A DNA stretch of 64,000 bases from Bacillus sp. FJAT-25509 (GCF_001420605.1 NZ_LJIZ01000038.1:186001-250000), one strand, 5' to 3'. Positions 1 through 8,758 are shown, counted from the first letter of the stretch. Numbers and translations are program-made. The notes: generated by a model not told the origin, from the sequence alone.

Positions 1-218
1 CTTTCAGGTAATTGTTCAGGTGGAGTGACTTTGGATGCTTCTTTTATAAAACGAGGGTCTTTTAGCAAGATTTCTGCTTCTCTATAGCCTGTTACTAGCC
101 AACCAGTTCTCTGAAATAGCTCTGTGTAAAGCATAGGACTTATTTTTCTCGCGCTACTAAAATACGAATATGGATCTTTGTAAAAATGCTGTGGATTCAC
201 TTTTAATTGATTGTTCAT
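1..218 (-). CDS. Cytochrome P450, N-terminal part (runs off window)
   Basis: The reverse strand opens with ATG at 218 behind an AGGGAG ribosome site and stays open to the window edge (72 codons). The residues read DPYSYFSSARKISPM, then GWLVTGYREAEILLKDPRF, the typical N-terminus of Bacillus P450s of the CYP106/CYP107/YjiB kind (substrate-loop proline region, then the helix-B segment). The heme-binding cysteine loop lies outside the window, so substrate class cannot be told. P450s of this kind are soluble monooxygenases needing ferredoxin or flavodoxin partners. No partner gene is visible here. Confidence 0.85.
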   Translation of the reverse strand, partial: MNNQLKVNPQHFYKDPYSYFSSARKISPMLYTELFQRTGWLVTGYREAEILLKDPRFIKEASKVTPPEQLPE

Positions 219-475
219 GTACCTGTTCTCCCTTATGAATGAAATGAGTCTATTTATTTCTATTTCTGTGAAAATGGATTATTCCCAAATTTTGGATAAC
301 ACAAAAAAAGGATACTTTTGTACAGAATGATTTTCATGAGGAATTAGGTATAAATGAATAATAAATAAATCATATGAAATTTAAGAAAATTAAATCATGA
401 TTTATGGTAAAATAAGGTATTTCAAATGAAAAACTGATTTTTATGAAATAATTCGATGGTTGTGAAAGGGGTAAT

Positions 476-1021
476 ATGATGGATTTTCCAGTTCTAGAAA
501 CAGAGAGATTATCTTTAGTACAAATTACACAAAAAAATGTAGATGAGATATTTTCCATCTTTTCAAATGAAGAGGTAATTAAATACTATGGTATGGAACC
601 TTTTACAGAAAAAGATCAAGCGGTTAAAATGATCGATTCTTTTCAAACTAGATTTGAAAATCAACAAGGAATACGCTTTGGAATCGTAGAAAAAGAATCA
701 AAAAAATTAATCGGAACAATTGGACTAAATAATTTAGTTTTACACGCTAGAAGAACTGAAATTGGATATGATTTATTACCTGAATATTGGAGAAAAGGAT
801 TTATGTCAGAAGCAATTAAGGAAATTACATCATATTGCTTTGATAAACTAGGACTATATCGAATTGGAGCTAATATTTTCCCGGATAATACAGCCTCAGC
901 TACCTTAGTTGAGAATATAGGCTTTCAAAAGGAAGGATTATTGAGAGGCTATTTAGTTCAAGGGGATCAGTCTCATGATTTAAACGTATTTTCTCTCATT
1001 AAACCTGATTGGCTAAAGTGA
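476..1021 (+). CDS. GNAT N-acetyltransferase, RimJ/RimL type
   Basis: 181 aa, the usual length for the RimJ/RimL subgroup of the GNAT superfamily, which transfers acetyl from acetyl-CoA to an amine (protein N-terminus or small molecule). The acetyl-CoA loop is visible as PEYWRKGFMSEA (about 102-113), followed by PDNTASATLVENIGF (about 136-150), the strand-helix pair typical of this group. Start ATG at 476 follows GAAAGGGG at 463-470; a second ATG at 479 is equally usable. Stands alone, in the same direction as the HAD gene 110 bases downstream. The acceptor substrate is unknown. Confidence 0.85.
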   Translation: MMDFPVLETERLSLVQITQKNVDEIFSIFSNEEVIKYYGMEPFTEKDQAVKMIDSFQTRFENQQGIRFGIVEKESKKLIGTIGLNNLVLHARRTEIGYDLLPEYWRKGFMSEAIKEITSYCFDKLGLYRIGANIFPDNTASATLVENIGFQKEGLLRGYLVQGDQSHDLNVFSLIKPDWLK

Positions 1022-1131
1022 ACTATTAAACTTAGATATTATATTTATATTTTTTGTTGCTCTAGAAAAATGATAAACTGAAATAATCATAATATAGTAA
1101 AATGGTCCAACTAAGGAAAAGGAGAAATGGA

Positions 1132-1788
1132 ATGATTAAAGCTGTAATATTTGATTTTGATGGTCTAATTGTCGATACTGAGTCTGTTTGGTTCGAAGCA
1201 TATAAGGAAGTACTACATCGGTATGAAGTGGAGTTAACTCTTCAAAAGTTTTCAGAGGTTGTGGGAACAAGTGATGAGATTTTATTCGATTTTATTAATT
1301 CAAATTTAAAAGAACCAATTGAAAAAGAACTAATCGAACAAATGGCTAAAGAGCTAGTTGATGAGAAACTACTCGAGCCTTCTTTAAGAGAAAGTGTAGA
1401 AGACTATTTAATTTCAGCAAAAAATGCGGGATTAAAAATAGCTTTAGCTTCTAGCTCATCAAAAGAATGGGTAGAAAGTTTCTTAAAAAAATTAAATATT
1501 TATAAATACTTTTCAGTAATTAAGACAAAAGATGATGTAAAGAAAGTTAAACCAGATCCAGAGTTATATTTAAAAGCAATTGAGGAAATTGGAGTTCAAG
1601 TATCAGAGGCTATTGCATTTGAAGATTCGTTGAACGGATTAATTGCTGCAACGAAAGCAGGATTACACTGTGTAATTGTTCCTAATCAGGTTACCTCACA
1701 TTTAGAGTTTGAGAATCATAGTTTACGATTATCATCTATGGCAGAAAAATCTTTAGAAGATGTAATTAAGCATATAACTGGAAAGTAA
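1132..1788 (+). CDS. HAD-superfamily phosphatase/phosphomutase (beta-PGM-like)
   Basis: 218 aa from ATG 1132, which sits 7 bases after AAGGAAAAGGAG; the longer reading from 1102 lacks a ribosome site. Haloacid dehalogenase motifs are complete: motif I DFDGLIVDTE (nucleophile Asp8, acid Asp10), motif II ALASSS (about 105-109), Lys near 140 in VKKVKPDP, and motif IV FEDS (163-166). The C1-type cap between motifs I and II matches phosphoglycolate phosphatase / beta-phosphoglucomutase relatives such as Bacillus YhcW. It should hydrolyse or move a phosphate on a small sugar phosphate in the cytosol. Exact substrate unknown. A terminator follows at 1861. Confidence 0.85.
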   Translation: MIKAVIFDFDGLIVDTESVWFEAYKEVLHRYEVELTLQKFSEVVGTSDEILFDFINSNLKEPIEKELIEQMAKELVDEKLLEPSLRESVEDYLISAKNAGLKIALASSSSKEWVESFLKKLNIYKYFSVIKTKDDVKKVKPDPELYLKAIEEIGVQVSEAIAFEDSLNGLIAATKAGLHCVIVPNQVTSHLEFENHSLRLSSMAEKSLEDVIKHITGK

Positions 1789-1860
1789 AGTAGAAACCCT
1801 TCCCAAAAAGGTCAATGGATTCGGTTATTTGGATGAAAACAATAAAAAGCATATACATTG

Positions 1861-1899
1861 GAGATACAATTCACAACTGAATTTGTATCTCTTTTTTTA
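1861..1899 (+). terminator. Intrinsic terminator after HAD gene
   Basis: GAGATACAATTC and GAATTTGTATCTC form a long stem with one bulged base, followed by a run of T. It lies 73 bases after the HAD stop codon. Confidence 0.8.
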
Positions 1900-1905
1900 T
1901 TGTGA

Positions 1906-2199
1906 TATCAGTGTCAATTAGAAATTACTTCACTTTTTAATTCTTACTTTAAGTATTTTAGGGCAATTGCTTCTGTATTAACGACAGCTTCCTTTTTACC
2001 TCAAGCAATTAAAACAATAAAAACAAAAGACACGTCAGGCATTTCACTAATTATGTATATTTTATTTAGTGCAGGTGTTTTTCTTTGGTTAATTTACGGA
2101 ATATTTATTCATGATTTTGCAGTTGTTTCGGCTAATTCAGTAACGTTTGTGTTTGCAGCAATTATTTTATTTTATAAGTTAAAAAGTCTACGTTCATAA
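1906..2199 (+). pseudogene. SemiSWEET/PQ-loop sugar transporter, start lost
   Basis: The frame reads ASVLTTASFLPQAIKTIKTK, then DTSGISLIMYILFSAGVF and a third hydrophobic segment ending at TAA 2197. This is the bacterial SemiSWEET (MtN3/PQ-loop) pattern of three helices with the LPQ motif in helix 1 and a Lys/Asp-Thr-Ser-Gly-Ile-Ser loop. There is no ATG, GTG or TTG between the upstream stop (1903-1905) and the conserved region, and no ribosome site; the terminator of the preceding gene lies immediately upstream. I read it as a gene that lost its promoter and start. Translation from a non-standard codon is the alternative. Confidence 0.7.
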
Positions 2200-2333
2200 A
2201 AAGGTATATTTGAACTAAAGGGTGAAAGTTCCGAACTTAGAAAATATGATTAGCGGCTAAAAGTTGTTTGAGGTGACAAATCTCAAGTCCAATGGAGGAT
2301 CAATGATGATTTGTCCGTCCACTATTAGCAAAT

Positions 2334-2366
2334 TAACAACAACAAAAGGCATTGCATGAGCAATGC
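2334..2366 (-). terminator. Terminator of the MFS gene
   Basis: Perfect 8-bp stem GGCATTGC / GCAATGCC with loop ATGA at 2347-2366. Read on the minus strand it is followed by TTTTGTTGTTG, so it should end the efflux-pump transcript about 110 bases after its stop. Confidence 0.65.
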
Positions 2367-2473
2367 CTCAGAATATTCTTTAAAATGATAACTCAATTGT
2401 TTAAAAATCACTATTTTTTAAATGCTTTTTCCGTCAACTGAAGCAGTATTACAAAATGGAATGGTGTACTAAA

Positions 2474-3988
2474 TTAAATAGAATTTACTTCTTTTACTTC
2501 ACTTGATTCATCTTTCTTTATTAAAATTTCCTTTTTCAGTCCCCAACAAATTAAAAATGTTAAAATGGAAAGCACGAAAGATACCCAATATAAATCCTGG
2601 AATGCATGAGTGAAGACTGTTTTTACTTTTTCTAGTAAATTAGAATCAAGATTTGTTTGAATCATACCATTTTCTACATTTTTTAATTGTAGTAATTGAT
2701 CCACAGTAAGACTTCCAGCTAGTGATTTCATCCCTGATGTAATTTTAGAGGCTAATAATGAACCAAATAAACTAAAGCCAATCGTCATACCAATGGATTG
2801 AAATAACATAACGGCAGATTGAGCAATCCCTACATTTTCTTTTTCAACTGATTCTTGAACAATTAATGCATTGTTAAATAGTGCACCGAATCCAAGTCCA
2901 AGAATAATGAAATAAAAAACGAATGTAATAATTGAAGTGTGAGCCGTGATACCTGTAAGTAAATAGAAACCGATCATAGGAATAATAAATGAAACACCGT
3001 AAATATTTCGATAGGAGAATTTATTCATTACTCGACCAGCAACTACACTTGCCCCCATTGCACCAACCATAATTGGTACATTTAAATAGCCAGATTCAGT
3101 AGGTGTTAAACCGAGTACATTTTGCGAGAAGAATGGGAAAGATGAAAGTGAACCCATTATCGCAAGAACAAATACAAATACAAGAGCCGAAATGACAACA
3201 AAGTTTCTATTTTTAAATAAATGCAATGGGATAATTGGTTCTTTTGCTTTTGACTCGACAAAAATAAATAGGCCAAGGAAAATGGTTCCTAAAATTAGTA
3301 AACCAATCATTTTAGGTTCACTCCATGCATATCCTTCTGTTTGATGAAGTACAGGAGTGAGAAGATAACTGATTAAAGTGGTGACTAGTAAGATTCCGCC
3401 AAACCAGTCGATATTTATTTTTTTGTCTACTTTCGTTTCGTTTAATCCTAAAGCTAATAAAATTGCAGCTAAAACTCCAACTGGAATATTTACTAAAAAG
3501 ATCCAGTGCCATGAAATATGTTGTACAAAATATCCTCCAATGAGCGGTCCAAGTAGTTGAGGTATAAACATGACAGCTCCGAAAATACCTTGTAGCTTAG
3601 CACGCTGTTCAACTGGGAAGCTGTCTCCGAAAATGACCATCGCGAGTGGCATTAATCCGCCGGCACCAATCCCTTGGATCCCACGTCCAATTAAAAGGAC
3701 TTCCATTGATTGGGCTGTTCCACTAATTATTGATCCAGCTATGAATAATCCCATACTAAATAAATATATTTTTTTTCGTCCATATAAATCCGCAAGTTTG
3801 CCGAGTATTGCCATAAAAGATGTCATCGAAAGCATGTAAACTCCACCAACCCAGCCGTAAAGCGCTAGACCTCCTAAATCTCTAATAATTGTAGGCATAG
3901 CTGTTGAAACGACTGTCTCATCAAGCTCTGAGAAAATGACTCCAATCATTAGTCCTATTAAAATAAGAGTCTTGTTATTTTCTTTCAT
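2474..3988 (-). CDS. MFS multidrug efflux transporter, DHA2 (EmrB/QacA) family, 14 TM
   Basis: 504 aa, the usual size for 14-helix DHA2 proton antiporters of the plasma membrane. Family marks: ELDETVVSTAMPTI (21-34, the DHA2 motif D1), GKLADLYGRKKIY (63-75, motif A), and GRGIQGIGAGG (101-111). The large hydrophilic stretch near 420-455 before the last helix is typical. Start ATG 3988 follows AGGGAGGTAAAGG. It probably exports lipophilic drugs or dyes; the substrate cannot be read. No regulator gene is adjacent, but an 18-bp inverted repeat lies about 30 bases upstream. Confidence 0.9.
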   Translation of the reverse strand: MKENNKTLILIGLMIGVIFSELDETVVSTAMPTIIRDLGGLALYGWVGGVYMLSMTSFMAILGKLADLYGRKKIYLFSMGLFIAGSIISGTAQSMEVLLIGRGIQGIGAGGLMPLAMVIFGDSFPVEQRAKLQGIFGAVMFIPQLLGPLIGGYFVQHISWHWIFLVNIPVGVLAAILLALGLNETKVDKKINIDWFGGILLVTTLISYLLTPVLHQTEGYAWSEPKMIGLLILGTIFLGLFIFVESKAKEPIIPLHLFKNRNFVVISALVFVFVLAIMGSLSSFPFFSQNVLGLTPTESGYLNVPIMVGAMGASVVAGRVMNKFSYRNIYGVSFIIPMIGFYLLTGITAHTSIITFVFYFIILGLGFGALFNNALIVQESVEKENVGIAQSAVMLFQSIGMTIGFSLFGSLLASKITSGMKSLAGSLTVDQLLQLKNVENGMIQTNLDSNLLEKVKTVFTHAFQDLYWVSFVLSILTFLICWGLKKEILIKKDESSEVKEVNSI

Positions 3989-4018
3989 CCTTTACCTCCC
4001 TATGACCTTTCAAAATTA

Positions 4019-4036
4019 TTCAATTGATTCATTGAA
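4019..4036. promoter_or_regulatory. Inverted repeat upstream of the efflux gene (operator candidate)
   Basis: TTCAATTGATTCATTGAA has perfect 6-bp arms (TTCAAT/ATTGAA) and lies 31-48 bases before the efflux start codon, where a repressor could block transcription. The regulator is not in the window, so the role is inferred from position only. Confidence 0.35.
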
Positions 4037-4721
4037 TACCTAAAAAATGAGTGAAGCTTTTAGTATGAGTATCTGTAGCAAGCATATTGATTATTTATTT
4101 GATTAATGTGATCGTTATTGTTCATTTTTAATTATGTATCCCTAAATTTAAAGCTGAAATCGAAATTTCAAGTAAAAAAGTCAATTTTATTTATCTACTA
4201 TCTAATTTATTCTTTACTACGTTTAAAAATCCTTTAGGTAGTAACTCTTATATTTGTGGTTGTATGAAGTATAGTAATAAGTATTCTTGAACGGTTAAAT
4301 AGGATTTGAAATTGCAATAGTAGGTTTGATCAGTATATTTGGATAGGATTTTATCATCGACTATACCTTTTTCACTTGTTTTTACTTTTTCCGATTTACC
4401 TTTACTGAAGAAAAAATAAAATAACTTCTTATGTAACTACCGTATTGATTTAGTTGAACAGTACTTTGGCTAAAAATCGATTTTTTCTGATGAAATGCAT
4501 TTAAGGGTAAAAGGAAAATTGTTTTTTTATGCAAAAAGTGGGAATTCCCCCAAAATAATAATTATGACTTTATTGTATAATATAATAGTATTAAATTTTG
4601 TTAGTTTATTAGAGTGTCAATCTTTGGTGTTAATTAAAAATTAAATGACATGTTTGCTGAAAAAGGATATCAAATTCAAATGACAAGTTAGATAGTTAGC
4701 AAGGAGATAATAGTCAGCTAA
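4037..4721. other. Long A+T-rich intergenic stretch without a gene
   Basis: About 690 bases with stops in all frames and no ORF with a good ribosome site. It contains an inverted repeat GAAATCGAAATTTC (about 4157-4170), a GGGAATTCCC palindrome at 4540-4550, and a plausible TATAAT-type element near 4576-4586 about 140 bases before the small gene at 4722. Nothing recognisable as a known RNA. Confidence 0.4.
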
Positions 4722-4940
4722 ATGAAAACATATATTTTGGAAAGATTTAAACACATATGGATTTGGCTTATATGCGGTGCTGTATTGGGTTATTTAGTTC
4801 ACTATTTGAGAACTAGACAATTGACATTTACTTCAGATAACATATTTTTCTTAAAGATGATATTGATTGGTTTTGTAGCTGCTGAAGTAATAAATTTAAT
4901 ACGTCGGTTATTTAATCGAATAAAGCAAAATAACCTGTGA
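4722..4940 (+). CDS. Small two-helix membrane protein, unknown
   Basis: 72 aa with hydrophobic segments at about 11-28 and 43-60 and a strongly basic C-terminus (RRLFNRIKQ). Start ATG follows AAGGAG at 4701-4706 with a long 15-base spacing, so expression may be weak. I do not recognise the family. It begins the run of small single-gene units between 4.7 and 10.3 kb, and is followed after 70 bases by a DUF3953-like gene. Confidence 0.6.
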   Translation: MKTYILERFKHIWIWLICGAVLGYLVHYLRTRQLTFTSDNIFFLKMILIGFVAAEVINLIRRLFNRIKQNNL

Positions 4941-5010
4941 GATATATTAAAAATTGAGAATTACAGTACTTAAACTAAAGTATGTAAATCGTACGAAGGG
5001 AATAATTCGA

Positions 5011-5244
5011 ATGCTAAAAATTTTAAGAATGATATTTATATTGATTGTCTTAATATTATCTATTTTTGGCTTAATAACACATAAGTTAGGATTACTCCCT
5101 TATATGCACTTTTTCTTAGCAGCATTGTTTTTATTGGCATGTATACCAGAATTTAAACAAAAACAAAAAAAGTTGGGTTATATTTATTTCATAGTATCCT
5201 TGCTTGGTTTCATTGTATCAATGCAAGAATTTTTATATAACTAG
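5011..5244 (+). CDS. Small three-helix membrane protein, DUF3953-like
   Basis: 77 aa from ATG 5011, which has GAAGGG at 4995-5000; a TTG-initiated version from 4954 lacks a ribosome site. Three hydrophobic segments (about 5-22, 27-43, 53-70) joined by short loops, with LLPYMHFFLAALFL and a basic EFKQKQKK loop, resemble DUF3953, a family of small Bacillus membrane proteins of unknown role. Its stop is immediately followed by repeat copy A, whose hairpin should terminate the transcript. Confidence 0.65.
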   Translation: MLKILRMIFILIVLILSIFGLITHKLGLLPYMHFFLAALFLLACIPEFKQKQKKLGYIYFIVSLLGFIVSMQEFLYN

Positions 5245-5249
5245 CGAAT

Positions 5250-5300
5250 CCTAAACTGCTTAATTGCAGTTTTTTTATTGCAGTAAATGGCAGGATCGTT
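5250..5300 (+). repeat. Dispersed repeat, copy A (terminator hairpin plus tail)
   Basis: AACTGC-TTAA-TTGCAGTT followed by T7 forms a terminator; the following bases include the tail core AAATGGCAGGATCGTTTAA that recurs at 9864 (AAATGGCAGGATAGTCGAA). It starts 6 bases after a small membrane gene, in the same orientation. The head part of the element is absent. Confidence 0.6.
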
Positions 5301-5499
5301 TAATCATTAAAGGAATTTTTAAACTTAAATGGAATTATAAGAATGACCAAAGGGGCTTTATTTTATAGGGATTAAATTGGAGGGAATAGAAAATGGATGT
5401 ATAAACACTTTGAACTAAAGAGTCTAGAGATGCACGACGCATATCATTTTAGTAAATTGTATTAATGATTAAATGCGAGTTTGAAAAGGAGAGTGCAAA

Positions 5500-5676
5500 A
5501 TGGATAATTTTAGTTTAATCATTACGTTATTTCAATTGATCATTTTAATTGTAGTAGTGTATGTAGTGTTTAAGATTGTAAAAAAAGTAAGGTTATTTGC
5601 AACAAAGAATTTGTATATTTCTTATAAAAAAATTGAAGAATTAGAGCAAAGAATAAGTAATTTAGAGAAAAAATAG
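5500..5676 (+). CDS. Small membrane protein with C-terminal coiled coil
   Basis: 58 aa; ATG 5500 follows AAAAGGAGAG with good spacing. One hydrophobic helix at about 4-24 (FSLIITLFQLIILIVVVYVV) is followed by a basic stretch (KKVRLFATK) and a heptad-like tail with EELEQRISNLEKK. This layout suggests a single-pass protein whose coiled coil may oligomerise at the membrane. Family not recognised. It stands alone upstream of the cold-shock gene. Confidence 0.6.
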   Translation: MDNFSLIITLFQLIILIVVVYVVFKIVKKVRLFATKNLYISYKKIEELEQRISNLEKK

Positions 5677-5846
5677 TGACACCTATTATTAAATAAAGCA
5701 AAGGGTTAGTTACATAATATCGGACTTATGATTAGCCATATTTCTTTGTTCATTCGCTATTTTTGATGGAAATTTGATTAATTGAAATTATATTGTTAAA
5801 ATTGTTATATTACAATGTGTGTAAGCCACACTGGGAGGTAACAAAA

Positions 5847-6047
5847 ATGGAAAATGGTAAAGTAAAATGGTTTAATGCAGAAAAAGGATTTGGATTTATT
5901 GAGCGTGAAAATGGTGATGATGTATTCGTACATTTTTCAGCAATTCAAACTGATGGATTTAAATCTTTAGACGAAGGTCAAGCTGTTACATTTGAAGTAG
6001 AACAAGGTCAACGCGGACCACAAGCAACTAATGTTAAAAAGGCTTAA
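5847..6047 (+). CDS. Cold-shock protein (CspB/CspD type)
   Basis: 66 aa, the standard length of Bacillus cold-shock proteins. It begins [18 protein letters not shown] and contains both RNA-binding motifs, KGFGFI (RNP1) and VFVHF (RNP2), in a five-strand OB fold; it binds single-stranded nucleic acid and acts as an RNA chaperone. ATG 5847 is preceded by GGGAGGTAAC; the longer open frame from 5793 is the leader. The A+T-rich upstream region could hold the structured 5' leader known for csp mRNAs. A strong terminator follows. Confidence 0.95.
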   Translation: MENGKVKWFNAEKGFGFIERENGDDVFVHFSAIQTDGFKSLDEGQAVTFEVEQGQRGPQATNVKKA

Positions 6048-6053
6048 TTGACC

Positions 6054-6094
6054 AAAAAGAGTCGGATTCTATATAGTAGGATCTGACTCTTTTT
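6054..6094 (+). terminator. Intrinsic terminator after csp
   Basis: AAAGAGTCGGAT pairs with ATCTGACTCTTTTT (one wobble/mismatch) around a short loop; T-rich 3' side. It lies 7 bases after the cold-shock stop codon. Confidence 0.85.
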
Positions 6095-6122
6095 ATGTCT
6101 TATAAATTTGTCTTATAAATTA

Positions 6123-6151
6123 AAAACCCCTATTCGAAAAAGAATAAGGGT
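6123..6151 (-). terminator. Terminator of the DUF3934 gene
   Basis: On the minus strand ACCCTTATTC and GAATAGGGG form a stem followed by TTTTTAA, 75 bases after the DUF3934 stop. With the csp terminator it separates two convergent genes. Confidence 0.65.
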
Positions 6152-6224
6152 AAAATCTAACGCGATTATGAATTAAATTTTATAGCCTATATAAAATGAA
6201 GATAAAATTAATCATTTAATACAA

Positions 6225-6389
6225 TTAGACATTTGAATTATTATTAGTTGTTTTGGAACTGCCCTTTTTAGTACCTTTGCTAACATATGGCTTCGCGTTC
6301 TTTGCTTTTTTTGCGCTAGCTTGCCATCTATTCCAACCCTTTTTATCTGTACCTCGACCTGTACCGCCCTTAGCTTTAGCTTTACTCAT
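6225..6389 (-). CDS. Small basic protein, DUF3934 family
   Basis: 54 aa starting MSKAKAKGGTGRGTDKKG, then WNRWQASAKKAK and PYVSKGTKKGSS. This glycine/lysine-rich sequence with the WxRWQASAKKAK core is the DUF3934 family of Bacillales. Very basic, no membrane segment; probably nucleic-acid associated, but no function is established. Start ATG 6389 follows GAGGTG. It is the only minus-strand gene in the 4.7-10.3 kb run. Confidence 0.75.
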   Translation of the reverse strand: MSKAKAKGGTGRGTDKKGWNRWQASAKKAKNAKPYVSKGTKKGSSKTTNNNSNV

Positions 6390-6898
6390 TTAAACACCTC
6401 ATACTTATTATACACTAAATATCATACAGTTTTTTAGTAATTTCCAATTAACTTATGAGTTAAACAAGAATTGAGCAGATTTATATATTACTTTATTGCA
6501 ATTGAACTAAAGTATACGTCTGTTTCATAAAATGATCTGCATAGTCAATCTATGATAGAGGGGAATAAGGTCTCTATAAATCTTATAATTTTTTAGGTTG
6601 ATAGTTTTTAAGTAGCATGTTTTTGTGGGATAAGAAATTCCCAAAAAATAAACATAAATATTCCAAGATATGGTAAAGTTAAATGGACTAATAAAAGTGA
6701 ATCATCTTGAGGAAATACTGAAAACACAGAGAATTATATTTTGTTATATACCTTATTGATCTAACAAAACTTTAGTTTTTTGAACACTAACTGCTTAATT
6801 GCAATTTTTATATAGTATTTCCGAGTATTGTACTTTAAAATTAATAGAAAGATATATGATATTATTCATATAAAATAGTAAATAAGGAATGGATTATC
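6390..6898. other. Intergenic stretch with partial repeat copy B
   Basis: No ORF with a convincing start. At 6783-6815 the bases CTAACTGCTTAATTGCAATT plus a T run resemble the hairpin part of repeat copy A. A hairpin GGGATAAGAAATTCCC lies near 6629-6645. A 29-codon frame from the ATG near 6674 has no ribosome site and was not called. Confidence 0.4.
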
Positions 6899-7138
6899 GT
6901 GCACTTTAAATTGGTTTTAAGTATTATTAAATATTCAATATTTTGGACTATCCTTTTATTAATAACTGCAATGTATTTACCAGATTCATTAAATATAAGT
7001 GAAAGAGTCTCTTTATGGTTATTAGAAATAGTATCCATATTAGTATTTATTCTTAATTATGAAAAGTGGAAGCGATTGTTAATTTCGCTACCTATTGGGA
7101 TGGTATTAGTAATACTATTGATTTTATTATTCGATTGA
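6899..7138 (+). CDS. Small membrane protein, unknown
   Basis: 79 aa, GTG start at 6899 with AAGGAA 10 bases upstream. Three hydrophobic segments (about 9-27, 38-52, 59-78), with one basic loop EKWKRL between the last two; no recognised domain. Flanked by repeat copy B upstream and copy C downstream, so it looks like one unit of the repeat-bounded run. Confidence 0.55.
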   Translation: MHFKLVLSIIKYSIFWTILLLITAMYLPDSLNISERVSLWLLEIVSILVFILNYEKWKRLLISLPIGMVLVILLILLFD

Positions 7139-7224
7139 GAAGTTGCCTAAATCATATTTTGTTATTGATACTGATACAGCACGAATCGAATTTATTTAAA
7201 AAGTGATACCAAGTATGCAAACTA

Positions 7225-7305
7225 ACACATTGCATTAGTTGAACAACATGATCGGCTATTTAGTCGATTTTTTTTATTTAGCTGAATGGCGGGTTAGTTG
7301 GATAA
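7225..7305 (+). repeat. Dispersed repeat, copy C (head, hairpin, tail)
   Basis: Head ACACATTGCATTAGTTGAAC continuing to ACATG at 7250; hairpin ATCGGCT/AGTCGAT (one G-T pair) with T8; tail TTTAGCTGAATGGCGGGTTA. All three parts align to copy F at 9807-9886. It starts 87 bases after the small membrane gene, in the same orientation. Confidence 0.7.
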
Positions 7306-7404
7306 GTAATGAAACAATTAAATGATTGAACAAAATAAAAAGCTACTATCTATATATAGAAGAGTTGTCTGAGGAAGGCAATATTAGTGATAGGAAGTGA
7401 AAAA

Positions 7405-7833
7405 ATGCTCATTTATTATGTATTGCTCATTCTCGGAGTTGGATTTTTAATAGCAGCAGTATTTCTCTTTATTGCAATGGATGGCTTTAAAGACTATAAA
7501 ATATTAATTGGAGGTATTGGATTCCTTTTAATTGGTGTTTTATTTTTAATAGCAACTCTCCCTAGCCTAAAATATATTGTATTCAAAAAATATGATGTCG
7601 TCAGTGGAAAATGTGTTATCGAAATAGATTCATCAGGTCGTTCTTCTGAAGCTGACTTTGATATTCTCGATACAGATGAGATGTTTTCCTTCAGAGGTAT
7701 TCCAGCACTAGATGCTTATGGGAAGTCAATTCCTTATTTTTGTAAGGTGACAACTACAAAAGACCATAAGTATGGTATTAGTTATAAAATATATGATGGT
7801 AAAACTCGAAAGTTAATATTAACAGGAAAATAG
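7405..7833 (+). CDS. Membrane protein with two helices and a soluble C-terminal domain, unknown
   Basis: 142 aa from ATG 7405 (AGGAAG 8 bases upstream); a GTG start at 7387 with its own GAGGAAGG would add 6 residues. Helices at about 3-24 and 33-53, then about 85 residues rich in beta-like sequence (KYDVVSGKCVIEID, DILDTDEMFSF, YKIYDGKTRKLILTG). The C-terminal part could be cytoplasmic or exposed. Family not recognised. Followed by repeat copy D. Confidence 0.6.
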   Translation: MLIYYVLLILGVGFLIAAVFLFIAMDGFKDYKILIGGIGFLLIGVLFLIATLPSLKYIVFKKYDVVSGKCVIEIDSSGRSSEADFDILDTDEMFSFRGIPALDAYGKSIPYFCKVTTTKDHKYGISYKIYDGKTRKLILTGK

Positions 7834-7977
7834 TTCTTTGATTATAGGTAGGGTTAAAGATACATTTATCTCTTTTGGTATTTATCGTTAGTTCAGTTTG
7901 TATATATCGCTTGTTCAACTAAATAATGCAATAGTTACATATTACAAGTATTTATAAGAAGGGGGAAATTTGAATTA

Positions 7978-8052
7978 ACGCATTGTGTTAGTTAAATAGA
8001 ATTAGGAGCTGTTAATCCGCTCCCTTTTTAAAATTTAGCGGGTTAGTTAAAA
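7978..8052 (+). repeat. Dispersed repeat, copy D (diverged)
   Basis: Head ACGCATTGTGTTAGTTAAAT; hairpin GGAGC/GCTCC (unrelated in sequence to the hairpins of copies C and F) then TTTTT; tail TTTAGCGGGTTAGTTAAAA. A further tail-like piece, TTGTTCAACTAAATAATGCA, lies at about 7912-7931. Located between the unknown membrane gene and pdxH. Confidence 0.6.
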
Positions 8053-8104
8053 TTTGGAGAATGTCTTAATTATAAATGTTTGATTAAATAGATGGAGGAT
8101 TTAT

Positions 8105-8758
8105 ATGGACGACATTAGGAAAGTTATAACAAAAATTAAAACACTTAATGGACCCTTTCCTGCGTTTAATTTTAACAATACGTCAGAATTTCCAAATGAA
8201 CTTTTTTTAGAATGGTTCCAAGAAGCAATTGATTATGGCATACACGAACCACATTCAATGACTCTTTCAACAATTGATCATAATGGATTTCCCGATGCTA
8301 GGGTTCTAATTATTAAAGATGTGGATCAATATGGGTGGTATTTTGCATCAAGTTCACAAAGTGAAAAAGGTAAACAGATAGATTTTAATCCCAATGTTGC
8401 TATGACTTTTTATTGGGCACTAATTGGTAGACAAGTCAGAATACGTGGGACTGCAATTAAAATGGAAAATGAATTAAGTGTTAAAGATTTTTTAGCTAGA
8501 GGAACTGTAGCCCGTGCAATAGCTTTGATTGGCAAACAAAGTTCAATCTTAAAAGAACATTCTGAGTTAGATGAGGCACTAAACAAACAAATTGAAATTT
8601 TACAACATAATCCAAGTTTAGTGTTTCCTTCGTGGACTTTGTATCGATTAGTTGCTAAAGAAGTGGAGTTCTGGCAGGCTGACGAAGATCGTAGGCATAT
8701 ACGATTAAGATATAGCTTCGAGGGTGATAGATGGTTAAAAAAACTATTATGGCCATAG
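8105..8758 (+). CDS. pdxH: Pyridoxamine 5'-phosphate oxidase
   Basis: 217 aa, close to the usual PdxH length. PdxH oxidises pyridoxamine- or pyridoxine-5'-phosphate to pyridoxal phosphate with FMN and O2, in the cytosol. The split-barrel core includes DARVLIIKDVD (about 65-75), SEKGKQ (86-91), and RQVRIRG (109-115) of the FMN site. The C-terminal dimerisation region, VEFWQADEDRRHIRLRY then EGDRWLKKLLWP, is the PdxH signature and separates it from general FMN-binding split-barrel proteins. TGGAGGA precedes ATG 8105. Bacillus subtilis makes PLP by PdxST, so this would be a salvage enzyme. Bounded by repeat copies D and E. Confidence 0.88.
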   Translation: MDDIRKVITKIKTLNGPFPAFNFNNTSEFPNELFLEWFQEAIDYGIHEPHSMTLSTIDHNGFPDARVLIIKDVDQYGWYFASSSQSEKGKQIDFNPNVAMTFYWALIGRQVRIRGTAIKMENELSVKDFLARGTVARAIALIGKQSSILKEHSELDEALNKQIEILQHNPSLVFPSWTLYRLVAKEVEFWQADEDRRHIRLRYSFEGDRWLKKLLWP

